Assembly (NCBI RefSeq): GCF_019112545.1
Contig: NW_025064882.1
Coordinates: 696,928 to 760,927, forward strand
DNA from: Guyanagaster necrorhizus
Lineage: Eukaryota > Basidiomycota > Agaricomycetes > Agaricales > Physalacriaceae
DNA length: 64,000 nt
Reading direction: 5' to 3'
The translations under genes were made by a program, and so were the position numbers. Shown here in pieces: positions 37,172 to 49,878 of this stretch (position 1 is its first letter; every line of letters begins with the position of its first letter). The notes beneath the pieces are model-generated. The model was given only the letters and a program-made list of their open reading frames with translations, had not been told where the DNA came from and searched no databases.

Positions 37172-39195
37172 CTAATACAAATAACGGAAGCCTTTCCGTT
37201 TCTCGAGTGCCTGCTCAAATGATATCCCCTCCAGTCGAGCTGCTTCATCCACCCGATTCGCATCAATCTCGATTCTGTCTTGTCTCCTATTCTCCCTCAG
37301 CAGGAACTGCCTGATCCCTGCAGAAAGCACGGTGCTGAATGCGAGTGCAGCGAGGGAAATGGCCATCGACTGGTGGTAATCGGGTCCCCAGTCTGCTTTC
37401 CACGTGTATGAACCCATTCTAGGTCAAGGTTGGAAAGTCACTACATGGGGGGGAGAGAAAGAACAGAACATACAGGTTACCCAAATTTCCGATGCCATTG
37501 ACCAAGCCAATGGCAGCTGCCCTCTTGGCCGGTGGACGGACGACGACGTTGGACACCCACACCAGAGTCATCGCGAACCCTGCCCAAAAACAAAAAGTCG
37601 TCGTGGGTTGGCGCCACCCAGGCACAACACGGCAACACACCTGTATAGCCACACGCCATCAGGAACAGCGACACATACCGCGCCCCTATGTGCATCGTCG
37701 ACAGCCCGATGATGAATCCTGCCATCACTCCCCACCACCACCCGCTCACATGCATGAACCGCTCCCCTGTCTTGTCTGCATGCCACGCGTTCAAGCAGCA
37801 CACTATTGCTGAAAACACCCATGGTGGTCTGCACACAGTCAGCACTATGGTCCATCTAAACAGCTTCGCCCACACTCACGCGCAGAGCAACAACGAAACT
37901 GTAGTCGAAAACCCCAATGTTGCCGTCAGCCTGTTTCTCGTTTAGCAAATATACCCAACAATCCCATTGCACATACGTTGGGAAAAAGTTGACAAAACTC
38001 AGCCCTAGCAGCTGCGCAATGTTCATGATTGAAAACGCCCATACCACCGGGTCCATCGCCGCCAGCTTCAATCCATGCACCGGAGTATCTTCCTTGTTGT
38101 CTTTATCCGCTTCCCCTGCGTCTTCTGCGATTCGCACCTGCGCCAGTCGTCGTTCTTCAGGCGACATCCACCGCGTGTTGTGCGGATAGTCGGGGAGCAG
38201 CCACATGCTCAGCAGTCCAATGCAAATCGTGATTGATCCCTTTCGACTCTCAGTCGTCGACCCCTTGCTCCCATATCTTTTCAAACTCACCTCGATGTAA
38301 AACAGCCTGATCAAATGAACATTATTAGTCATTCTCCTCTACTCTCTCAGGCCACGCACGTACCATCTCCATGCCCGTATCCCCCGTTTACCGTCCATAT
38401 TTCCAAGGATACCTGCTGCCATCAACTAAGCACCTCATTAAATCACTCTTCTCACACAAAAAATGGAACCTCTCACCGATCCAAACGCATTCGAAATGAG
38501 CAGTCCAGAATACAGAATAGCAGACCGGAACGCCAACTCCTTTTTCGTGTACCAGCTCGAGAGCATATACATCGCTGTGACAACTCCTTTAGCAATCCAC
38601 CGGGGAAATAAACAGGACCCACTCACTTCCCGGATAGAACGCTGCCTCTGGGATACCGAGGAATAGTCGGCACGCCAGGATACCCCGGAACGATTGCGTT
38701 ACCTATCGGAATGAGAACGAGTACACACTCCAAAATGATAACCCACCCCCGTCAGCGCGCTGATCAGGCCCCATAGCACTACACATCCTCCGATATACAA
38801 CGAGGGCCGTTTGATATAGTTCAGCGCCATATTCGACGGTACCTGTGCCGGGCAGTACGTCGCATATAGCACCGAAAGTATGATCGAGTATTGCAAGTCT
38901 TTTCAGAAAAAAAAAGTCAGCAAGATAATCATTGCACCTCTGGGATCCCACCTGTAAGCCCCAAATCCTGTTCGAGCCCTTTAAGCCGCGCCGTCGTGAT
39001 CCCATTCCTCTGCAGCCTAATCAGTTAGCCTCAGCCATCCACCAAAGCAGTACCCACGTCAATGTAGTTCATGATGTAGATCAGGAACACCGTTGGGAGC
39101 ACCCGCATGTCCAGTTTACGCACCAGGGCACGTTCCAGTGCCGCATCCCGCACGACCGGGCCAGTCTCGAATGTCTGGATGGTTTCCTTCTCCAT
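37172..39195 (-). CDS. MFS transporter, anion:cation symporter family (copy 1)
   Basis: Twelve exons read in frame with no disruption to about 500 residues with 12 predicted membrane helices. Landmarks are VRKLDMRVLPTVFLIYIMNYID, RNGITTARLKGLEQDLGLT (the loop 2-3 region), YPG-SSWYTKKELAFRSAILYSG, LPDYPHNTRWMSPEERRLAQ, and SGWWWGVMAGFIIGLST. This is the Dal5/Tna1-type group, which imports organic anions such as allantoate, nicotinate or related acids with protons; the substrate is unknown. The start is the ATG at 39195; the frame is open further up without an ATG. A paralogue lies at 57632-60283 on the other strand with the same ending (FRYLY). All 11 introns of this copy have counterparts in that paralogue. 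Confidence 0.9.
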
Positions 39196-39570
39196 GCTTC
39201 CCTCTACACTTTCACCCCGCCTTTTAAACGTCTCGCCCTTACTTTTCAACCCTTACCCATGATCTTCTTTTGACCCGCAAGTACCCCACATGCGGGGTAA
39301 CAAGCGGTCCGGGGTCACCTGCCATTGAGAACGTGCCGACCTTACGTTGATTCTTGAACTTCGAAGAGCGCTATCGTCGAATCATGCGACGACCTATTTG
39401 TGGGCGTCTATATATGCACCAGAAGACTTGCACACATATGTATTAGTCACGTAGAATGAAAAACATGGTAAAGGATTACAGTAAAGAGAATGACGGGTGG
39501 GTAAAAGGGAAAAAAAAAAAAAAGTCGTGGTAAAAAGTCGTAAAAAAAAGTCATGACGGGTATACGCCTT
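39196..39570. other. Intergenic 375 bases
   Basis: Promoter of the MFS gene and 3' region of the giant gene, both minus strand. Contains a run of 14 A at about 39510-39523 and a TATA-like tatatatgc near 39410. Confidence 0.4.
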
Positions 39571-42500
39571 TCACATAACAACACACCACCTCCCCTTATG
39601 TTCAACCTCCGAAGATTCATCCGAGCTCCCATCAGATTCATCCGACGTTTCTTCCCCTTCTCCACTAGCACTCAGAGTATCCACAATCCCCACAATGCTC
39701 GTCTCAACAACAGGCGAACTCGGCTTCGTAAACTCTCCCCGAGCATTATCCAACGACGCCCGGCCCTCTGGTACCTTGTGCAGTGCTCCACGCAAGAGTC
39801 GCGCAGAAGCGCTCGATTCCAGCCTCTTCCGCACCAATGGTACTTCCAGCGTCTCTGGCACAACGTCCGCGCTCTCATTCACCGTGTCCAGAGATCCGAC
39901 CGATCTGGGACTGGTCAGACACCGAGGCGAGCAGTAAAGAAAAAAAAAAGTAAACTCACTTGGAATCATCTTCTCTGACAGGGAAGGCCTGCGCCGGAAG
40001 ATCTTTCTTCATCTCCACATCGGGCGATCCTACATCTTGGGTCGTCACAGAATGAGATGGAGTCCACGGCGATTTCGTAGAGTCTGTCAATGACGACGTG
40101 TCGACGCTCAACTGTTCAATCCTTCATTAGCTTGTGAATCTAAGATATTCAGATACTCACCTCGCGAGAATCAATGATGTTCTCTTCAACAACGGCACCT
40201 CGAAGACTCGAGGCAGTGGCGATGACATCCTCATCCTTGGTCACAGGTTCAGAACCGTCATTGGACGCATGGACTTGATCGAGAGCAGAAGAAGGGACTG
40301 GCTCTCTGCTCGCCAAAGCCTCGACCTCGACCTGTTCCTCCTTGACTATAAGTTTAGGTTTGGATGCCGTTTGTTCCTCTTCCCTGGCCAGCTCGATGAC
40401 CTCAGGTGGTGCGATTTGCTCCTGTCCTTCCTTGGCTGTCTCATCCACATCAACTTTGTCCTTGATAACGGGCTCGCCCGAAGCGAGTTGTTCGTCCACC
40501 GCAAGCTCGTGTTCGGATGCGATATGTTCCTCCTGTGATTCAGGTTCGTCATTGCCTGACTCATTCTCAGCCTTTGGCTCGACTGGTGCATCTTCAACCA
40601 GCGATTTGATCTCGCTCACAGCAGGTGAAACTACGGGCCCGTCCTTGATCACAGCAGACTCGGGAATGAGTTGTTGCTCTTGTATATCCTCAGCTGGTCC
40701 CTCGATAGTCTCGGTTTCCTGCTGCAGCTCCGGTATAAGTTCAACGTCAACCTGCTCCTCTTTCAACGCAGGCTGGGTGTACAATGAGGATTGGGAAGAG
40801 GGCAAGGTGTCCTCGACTGATTCCTCCTTGATCGCAGAATCGAGTTCCGGTGCGGGTGGAGCAGCCTGTAGACCACGCCTTTCTTCTGGCACTTCATCCT
40901 TGCTTGTCTCATCCTTTATCACCGGCTCGAGCTCAGATACTACAGGCTCATCCTCAACCACCACCTCAGCACACTGTTCACGTTCAAGCACAGGCCCAGC
41001 GGCTTGCACATCATGCTCGGGCTCGTCCTTCGCCAACGCCTCCTCCACGACAGAAACTTCCAGCTCCTCCCGTATCTGTTCATCATCTACCCCAGACTCA
41101 GGCACAAGTAAGACCGCTTGATGGTCGTCGCGTTGATCCCCCGCTGCTGAAGACTCGATCTCTTGCTCAGCTACGATTCGTACTTCCTCGACTTCCACCA
41201 ACGCCTCCTCCACAACAGAAGCTCCCTGCTCATCGTATTCTTCCTGCATCTGTTCATCATCCACCACAGACTCAGGCGCAGGTACGGCCACTTGATGGTT
41301 GTCGCGTTCATCCTCCACTGCTTCCTCTGCTGCTGAAGACTCGATCTCTTGCCCGGCTACGATTTGTACTTCCTCGACTTCTGCAACGGGTCCTTCAAAT
41401 TGAGGAGGAGGTAAAGCAGTTGCCTGAGACCCAGGTTCCTCCATCTTCACAGATATTTCGGCCTCCTCGTCAATAGCTTTTGACTCGGTGTCGACGTCCT
41501 GTTCTGATCCATCGACGTTCATCTGAATTGGCGCGGGTAAAGCAATGGGCTCATCCTCGACCACAGCTGGCTCAGGTTCGGGTACAGGTAAATCGGATCG
41601 TTCATCTAGAACATCTACAGCTGGTTCTTGGACCTCCTTCTCGATCTCATGATGCAGGTCTGGTGCGAGTGCGGCAACCTGCTTGGCCTCAACTTCGACT
41701 ACAGGCTCAACGTGCTGCTCAGGCTCCGGGACAGCGACAGGCTCGTCCTTTACCACAGACTCAATCTGGCGTTCCAGTTCCGGCGCAGGTGCAGCAACTT
41801 GTTCCTCGGGCCATTTGTCCTTCACCGCAGGTTCAGACGAATCTAGGATAACTTCTTTGTCCTGTCTTTCCTTGGCCAGCTCATCTTGCACCACAGACTC
41901 GTCCTCAATCTGCTTTTTCTCGACCACAGACTTGATGCGCTGCTCAGGTTCGTGCACGGGAGCAACAACTAGTCCATCACGTTCATCGTCAGCGGGCTCG
42001 CCCTTCGCCAATGACTCCGCCGCGGATGGAACACCCTGTTCGTCGCGTTCTTCCTTGGCAACAGACTCAGGTGCAGGCAGAACGTCTTGATCATCGCGTC
42101 CATCCTCGACGGCCTCCTCCTTAACTGCAGACTCAGTTTCATCTGGCAGTAGTTCCGGTTCAGGCACAGGTGAAGCAGACTTCTCGACGTATAACTCGAT
42201 TTCGTCCTCGACCGGCACATCCTCCGACGCAGGCTTGCTGTTATGCACGGGTTTGGGCGTAGACAAAGTGACTTCCTCTTCCTGGATGAGCTCGTCGTTT
42301 ACCACAGACTCAACTTCGCCCACAAGTGCTTGCGTGTGAGAAGCGACGTCCTCACATCCTCCACCCTCTGTCTCCTCGACCCTCACCAATGGTTCAGGCG
42401 CAACAGTCTCATTCTTCACCGACTCGGCTTCATGCTCAAGTTCTAGTACAGCGGAAACGACCTCCTCCTTGCGTCTTTCCTCGGCTTGCTTGTCGGTCAC

Positions 42501-45500
42501 CGCAAGCCCTGTGCCCTGTACCGATTCAAGTGAAGACGAAGCGACTTCTTTGTCATTTTCAACATTAACCGTGTCATCCTTCACAGTGGGTTCGAGGTCG
42601 TTTCTAGATTCAGGCACGGGCGGGGCGGGTTGTATACCAAGAACATCTTCAGCGAGCTCCTCCTTTACGACAGGCTCGACTTCGGGCTCCGAGGCAGATG
42701 AAATAACTGCTTGTAACTGGGATCCGTCCACAATCTGCACTGCCTCTTCCACGGGTATAGGCGAGGATACAACAGCTTGCTCGGTAGGCTCCTCTGGTGT
42801 GACATCTCCATTGCGCTTGTGCTCAAGCAGAGATGAAGTGATTTCATACCCGACGAGTGATTTAGGTTCGTCGTCAAACTGTTCGTCCTTCGCCGCAGGT
42901 ACCGAGATGCGTGCAGCAGCGATGGTTTCTGCGGACTCGACTTGACGTTGAAGTTCTGGGATGGGAGAGGCGACATTCTCGTCCAGTCCGCCCTTGGCTG
43001 GCACATCTTTCTCGGCGGACTCGATATAGGGTTCGGGTCCAGGGGCAGGTGAACCAGGACCCTGTTGTGTAACTGAATACGAAGGAGTCCATGGCGATGA
43101 GGGTCGTTCAATTTCAGTGTTTGGACTCAACGAAGTCTAATTGAATTGCAAATAAGCGACGAGCTTTGCTTATCATCAAGAATACTCACTGTGTCGAAGT
43201 CGTGCAAATTTTCAAGAACAGCAGCAGTTGATGGGTGCATATGTTCAATGTCTTCCTCTGTAACTTGTTCTTCACCAGAAACGTCAGGTACCACCTACGA
43301 CTAATAAGTTGATTTTAACAAGACAGCGGAAACTACTTACCTCAGTTCCCTGGGATGGCTCGATACTCGGTTCGATGATCGTAGATGGGCCGTCAGGCAG
43401 TGACTCAATTGGAGTGATGTGCTCGTCAGCTACAGGTGCCTGGGCTGCGGTACCAACTTGAACTTCAGATATCGGTAGTATACTTTCTACTTCCAATGTT
43501 GGAGTAACTAGGCCTTGCTGAGTAACAGAGTACGATGGTGTCCATGGAGAGGCAGGGCTCTCAATTTCAGCGGCAGGAGCCAATAGCTATAATGTAAGTT
43601 TAGCTTTTTTTTCGGATGTTAAAATGAGCTACTCGCATACCTCCTCCAACAAACCAACCTGCACGTGCGACTTTACATCGGCTTCAGCTGCAGATAAGAA
43701 CTCAGGCGTGGGAATTACTGCCTCGATGGCCAAGAAGTTTTCCACTTGAGCACTTGCTGTCTTCACAAAAGAGGAGTCATCGTCATCGTTGGCAAGCTCA
43801 GCAACGCTTGGCAAAGATGACATAGCAGCCTCAGCGATGTATGTCTGACGCACGGCAGCCTTTCCAGCATCAATCCCCGTGGACTGGACCTCCGTAATTG
43901 GGACAGAGGCGACTCCGACGGCATCCTCAGGAGATAGGGATGCAAATAGTATGGTCTTGACCTCCGCTATGGAAATACCTTGATCTTGAACAGAGTAGGA
44001 TGGTGTCGACAGAGAGGTGGGACGTTCAATTTCGGTGGAAGGAATAGATAACTGGGACTAATAAGTTTCAGCAGGTCACATATTGAACTAGCTATGTTGC
44101 TCACCCCTTCTGAAGGACCAATGGTCTCCTCAGCATGTGAATTTGCGTCGACTTCAACGTCAATATGTTTCTCGAGACTATGGTCTGGCTCGAGTGTCGA
44201 AGCAATGCCGTCACTTCTCTCAGACTGCGTCTCAATAATTGGGCTAGCGACTTGCTGAACAGGTCTTTCTACCGTATGAGAATCGCGGCCTTCTACCTCG
44301 ACGACCTCAGTCACTGATGTCGATGTCGATTCGGCGATGGTGATGTCTTCAGTGATGACGAGTTTGTCAGCTGTTGACGAGACTGAGACCGAATCCCCGG
44401 GATGGAACGATGTAGTTAATGTGTTCTCAACCTCCGGCGTTGTAGAAATTGTACCTTGATGCATAACAGAGAAAGATGACGTCCACGGTGAGGCTGGATG
44501 TTCGATGTCATTGTCGAAAGTTGGCAGCTATAAGGTTAAATATCAGCGGGATAAGAAATTATGTCCATTCGTTACATCCGTTACATACCTCTTTGGACGA
44601 AGTACTTTCCTCATCAGGCGACTTGACATCATCAACGGTTTTCTCGGTAACGGGTTCGGCCGCCGGTGCTATTATCACCTCATCAGTTGTTTTAGGTTGC
44701 TCCCCAGTAACTAAAGTTGATTGCGGCTGAACGACATCCTCCTGGCTTCGGTTCTTGGGAGGTTCAGTGGCGGCCTCGACTTCAGTAGGGATGCCAGTTT
44801 GCGAAATAGCAGGCTCGCCGGCTACAGGGATATTTCGATCAGTGCTAACGACAGCGCCGTCAACCGGTTCTATTTCGTCCAAGGTTACTGTACCACGAAG
44901 CGGGCTTCCCTGGACAGATACAGAATAGGAAGGTGTCCAAGGCGACTTTGGACGTTCTTCTAGGAGTTCCGATGAGCTTTGGGTCTGCACCTCGAACTAC
45001 GTTCAGCCATAGTAAACAAGATTAAATCAAAAACGCACTTCGTCAAGAAGAGCAGAGGAATCGACTACAGTGAGAGCCACAATGGGGACTTGAGGAAGAA
45101 GTAAAGGCAAGTTTTCTATCACAGGAATGTCTTCTTCAGCAGGTAGACCTGGTCCTTGAGTGGTGACACTGTAAGATGGCGTCCATGGCGACCTAGATTG
45201 ATCGATTTTGATGCCTGCAGGAGTGAGCAAGTCATCGGTGTTACACTGTCAACGAAAATCAGGAAAGAGTGGATGGCAAAAGAAGTAGCATCATACTCTG
45301 GAAGAAACTGATCGTTGGTCCTGATCGCTGACTGTTTCAGCAACTTCAACGTTGGGCTCTTCTTCGGTCAGAGAAAGATTGGATACAGGGTTCACTGATA
45401 TATCATCAAGGGAAATAGTCGATTCCAAGGCTATTTCAGACCCATGAAGATCGGCTTTGTCGGTGACCACAGGAGCCTGAATGAATTCAACGGCTGACGA

Positions 45501-48500
45501 ATCATGGAGGATGGAATCTTCGACAACGGATCCCTGTGTGATGACACTGTCCCCGATCACGGTCGGTGGCTCAGCTTGATCGACAGGAGCTTGGGTCTCC
45601 CCGTCTTCTGGCGACCTTTCCTTTAGCGGCGCTACGATCCCTTCCGTTGAAGATACCTGACTGGGCAGCGCATACTGGGCGGTTGCCTCCTCGGCTGGGT
45701 TCCTTTTGATATCGGGTGCATCCCCAATTGTTGTCTCAGCCCTAGCGGCTGCATAGTTTCCATCTTCCCCGATTCTTTCAACAACAGATGCAACAATTGA
45801 CAAAGGTCCATCGACGGTGGTCCGTTTCTCATCAGATACACTGTCTCCGAGGGGTTTGGCATCTGGAGGTTCCGAAACGACCGCCTCTACAACTAACCTC
45901 GCCTCAGCAGTCACCTTCGAAATGGCAATACCTTCGATAGGTGCATACTCAATATGTGCTTTTTCAGTGTCTGCACCGACAGGCGTTTCGGTATGACTTT
46001 GATCGACATCCGCCCCAACCTTGATAATAGATTCGTCCCCGATGACTGCCGGTTTCTCAAATACCACCGAGTCCGCCACGACTGGGTCTCCGCCAGATCT
46101 CCCTACATCGGTGTTTTCAGTCAAGGATGCTTTCTCGACGGACGGGATATCGATGGCTAGTGGTCTCTCACCTTCTGCGGTGGGGAGCTCATCGGCGGCT
46201 GTGAGAGTAGCTGAGGCCTGAGCAACAAGGGGTGCGGCATTAGCGGTGTGTATATCGTCGAGGGAAGCACATTCGACAGGAGGTGTAAGCACGGCAATAG
46301 CTTTTTCTGAGCCGCCCAATGGTTTGGCCTCAAATACCATAAGCTCTTGGATGGCTGGATCCCTAGATTCTGAGGTATGGAGCTCGAAAACATGTTTCTC
46401 AACCTTCTGGGAAATGTCGTCGTTCAAAGCCAATTCTGCGACAGGCACGGCTTCTACCTGGACATCGACAACTGTACCATCCCCTACGGCAGGCGACGGC
46501 TCAATAAAGGAGACTTCCTCCAGAACTTCCTCGACAGTAGGAGGGTCCGTGAAAATGCCAAGGACCTCTACTCCTTGTTCCACGGCGGAAAGCTCATGAG
46601 TAGCTATTATTTCTTCGACAATAGGACTGTCTTCCGTCGGGACCCCTTTCTTGACAGGTATCTCTGTTTCCACGGCTGACGTCTCTGTCGGTATCGCAAC
46701 AGGCGCGTCAACGATGGATGCTTCCTCAACCACCTCTGCTTCAACCGGCTCCTGTTGATTTGCAGAAGCATCGTGCACGATGAGGAGTTCCACAGTATTC
46801 TTTGTGTTGTGAATTCCAGTAACAACCTGCTCTCCTGCAACCTCTTCTATTACCAAGCTATCACCAGCCAGTATGACGGCAGCCTCGTTCACATATGTTT
46901 CCTCGGCTATCGTCGTCTTCACATGCTCTCGCACATCACTAACTGGCATCTCAACCGTAGATGGCTGCCGAATGAATGGAACATGAGCAGCGTGTGCTTC
47001 GTCCAATGGTTCTACAGCCTCGATAGATTCATCCCTAGCAAATGCCAGATTAACCTCAGCAGTCGATTTCGCCACTGGTGTCAGGCTACTGATTTCCTCT
47101 TCGACCCCATCGGCGCCCGTCGACAACTTCTGAGCCGAAACAACAATCGGCACTCCCAGTGGTTCTTCAACTACCGATGTCTGGGCAATGAGACTGAGAT
47201 GCTCGGCGATAACAGGTGCATCCTTCACGTCAGGTGTGCCCGAAATGATAACCTTCTCTACAGCGGGCGACTCCTCAAACGTGTCCCTCTCTTCTAATAA
47301 GCTCTCTTCCGAAGCAAAGGGTACTGCAAGGACTGTCGTTGTAGAAGGCTGCTCCCCCGTCATGGCTTGCTCTGATATCCTCACAGCCTCAATAGAGACA
47401 TCCTCCGCTGAAGTGGGTCCCTCGACCAATGGTACTATCACAACTGATCCCTTTACAGTGGAGCTTCCTTCGTGAACTACTTCCACTAGCCCAATTTCAT
47501 CAGTTGCAACTTCCACGATTGGGGCCTCCAGAGGGGAAGGTTCACCCGGTATTTCGACTGGAGGTAGCTCCCCTCCCTCGTCCAGCTCTTTGACCTCGAT
47601 CTCGACAATGGGATCGGCCTGTACAACGGGGATTTTCTCGAGCTCATCTTTCCCAGCTTCAACCATCATAGCTTCCCCTTCCTTCACTGCGGCACGGATC
47701 ACGGATACAGCTGGTGTTTCGTTCTCGATTGGAATCACCTTCGCAGCGATTGTCGTCACAAGTTGCAGGTCTTCCTTTCCTCTATCTTCTTCACCAACGT
47801 TTGCGGATTCAGCCGTGGAAGCCCCCTCTGCTGTCGGGATTTTATCCGCGACAACCACAGATTGTCCGGTTGCATCTGCACCGATTAGCTGTTCGACACT
47901 TTCCTCTTCCAGTATTGGCACTTCCGGGATCGACGCGGATGGTACGTCTGGGGCCCCAGAAGTGACGGTTGCGGGAATCGCTTCACTAACAGGTGTTTCC
48001 TGTGCTCCCCTCACTCTTTCTTCCTGTCCAACGAACGGGGCTTTCTCGATGACAACGGCGTCCCCAACCACTGCGATCCTTCCCATATCGGATGTTGTCA
48101 CGACGGTAGGAGGCTCTTGAACGATATGCGACTGCACAGAGTCGATGATTGGAATGTTCTTGAGCTCCACTTCGTCTTCAGCGATCGGTGCTGCTATCTC
48201 GGGACGCCCCTCTTCAGTAACGGATTCGTCCCCGAGGATCGCTTCCCTTTGCACAGTCTGCAACCCTTCAAAACCAGTCGCGTCTTCGACAAATGGTACA
48301 TTTTTAGTCGCCATCGGTACCTTGTCGGGCATCGTGGCCTTATCAGCAGACAGAATGTCTTCCAATGCATCCGGCGCAACATCATCAATGGTCACTATGT
48401 CAGTTTTGACATCGGAAGGTCTTGAAAAAACTGGTTGTTCTGGAGCGACCAATTTCACTTGGTGTTCGAAAGTGCGGTTGAAAAAAGGGGTATGGATGCC

Positions 48501-49312
48501 GTCCACATTGCTATCTTGTGGAGTAACGGGTACTGGAAGGGCCGATACCTCGATGGTTGACTATCAAGCAAGATTAGATCATATGGTGACATTATATGGG
48601 CGACGTACGTCAACGACATTCGCGATCTTGCTGTCGTTCTATGCATATATAAGCCAAATACACTGAGAGCGAGTATTGAGTTCGAGCAAACCTTGGCTTT
48701 TGTGTTCCCCAGAGGTTCAGCGACAACTGGTACTGACGACGACGCCATAACGCTCGTCTACACGGACACGTCAACAATAAGGAAGGAAAATCAAAAATGT
48801 CAAAGAACCGCACCAGTGCGACTGTAACGGGTATAGAAGATGCCTTCTCACCCATCCCTGGCTCCGTGGGTATCTAATGCGGCCAGTGAGAAAATACTCA
48901 GACACAAGATGATAGATAAAGAATTGCACTAACCTCGGCGGTGAGAACCGTGTCATCGACCGTGGACGCGACCTTGGAAACCATACTATCGTCTGACACC
49001 GAGAGAGACGTCTACCGAACATGCCAAAAAAAGAGTGAGCGAACAATAGACAGATAGACAACAGGAAGAAGGGAGCTGAATTTTGAAAGGTGAAGATGTA
49101 TGCACCTGTTCCTCATGTATGTATGCGTTCTCTTTATCTTCCGGGTTTGCCATTGGCAGCGTTGACGCGTCCTTGGGTTTGTCCACCGTAACCTTGGAGT
49201 GGCCCTCGCCCTCTCTCTGCAGTGCCCCACCGAGGACTTCCGCTTCCTCCTTCACAGAACCATTCTCGAGCGTTATCGGCTGTAATACGGGGTCGACGAC
49301 AGGAGTCGTCAT
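39571..49312 (-). CDS. Giant acidic repeat protein with exon-encoded SPWTPSYSV modules and a CaaX end
   Basis: Fifteen exons join in one frame to about 2,992 residues: 49312-49106, 49011-48934, 48873-48814, 48757-48692, 48638-48609, 48560-45297, 45245-45039, 44996-44589, 44527-44105, 44057-43641, 43586-43341, 43294-43190, 43136-40161, 40111-39960, 39910-39571. All exons but the last pair meet at codon borders (phase 0). I recognise no catalytic domain. The chain is rich in Glu, Val, Ala, Pro, Asp and Ser, very acidic and probably disordered; exons 6 (1,088 codons) and 13 (992 codons) are long runs of Val/Glu/Pro-rich degenerate repeats. Exons 7, 8, 9, 10, 11, 13 and 14 each carry one SPWTPSYSVTxQG motif near their 5' end. 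The protein ends in RWCVVM, a CaaX box predicting farnesylation and membrane attachment. The start ATG at 49312 is the first in frame. Function unknown. Confidence 0.85.
39960..45245 (-). repeat. Seven exon-borne copies of the SPWTPSYSVTxQG module
   Basis: Copies in order along the protein: exon 7 SPWTPSYSVTTQGPG, exon 8 SPWTPSYSVSVQGSP, exon 9 SPWTSSFSVMHQGTI, exon 10 SLSTPSYSVQDQGIS, exon 11 SPWTPSYSVTQQGLV, exon 13 SPWTPSYSVTQQGPG, exon 14 SPWTPSHSVTTQDVG. Each begins about 12-21 codons into its exon, and six of the seven are preceded by an acidic E or D a few residues before. The flanking introns are phase 0 except the one after exon 14. This suggests an ancestral symmetric exon that was duplicated. 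The exon 10 copy has lost the Pro-Trp core; exons 9 and 14 are also diverged. Confidence 0.9.
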
Positions 49313-49878
49313 CCTCTACGTCCCTCCGAGAATATTCCCAAATGGTGAGGAGGATTGCAGCGAGCTGCGTGAATATTATGTATACGAACGAGCTTGGGGG
49401 AAAATGAGTAGGCACCGTCCTCTGCGCCCTTCGCAAGAATGTGGCGGGAAGTAGAAGAATAGCGCAAGAAACTAAAAAGACTAGACCACGGGGCCAGATA
49501 CCGGCGAAAAGAACCGAAGCGAAGAAAAGATCACATGGGGCACCAGGTACTCAATCACGTGTTCGTGTCCTCCACGAAAACCAAATTTAAGTATTCGCTC
49601 TCAAAATGACAACTTCGAGTTTAATGCACTCAAAATGACTGAAAGTAAGTGCCTATGAAACTCTGATGGCATTGACTGGACTGGACTATAGAGCGAAGAA
49701 GAGGATATCAAACTTGAGTAAACGTATATAGAATACTAGTAAAAGATTCGTTCCCATATCGGGAGAGATATAAGAAACGGTCATAAGGGCTTCGGGAGGG
49801 GAAAACTAAGTCCGTTATAACTAATAAAGAAGGCCCGACATCCACATTCAAGTATCGTGAGTAGGCAAAGTTAAGAGA
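49313..49878. other. Intergenic 565 bases
   Basis: Promoter of the giant gene and 3' region of the GPI-protein gene, both minus strand. No coding signal seen. Confidence 0.4.

Noticed and set aside
39505..39525. Run of 14 A as a mobile-element tail
   Set aside because: No element, terminal repeat or target duplication is visible next to it; it lies in an ordinary 3' region with other short A-runs.
40342..42945. Long plus-strand frames antisense to the giant gene (Ser/Thr- and Pro/Gln-rich), and similar ones at 46246-48666
   Set aside because: They are mirror images of the Val/Glu/Pro-rich codons on the minus strand; they lack starts, splice logic and motifs. The minus-strand exons join cleanly and carry the repeated module.
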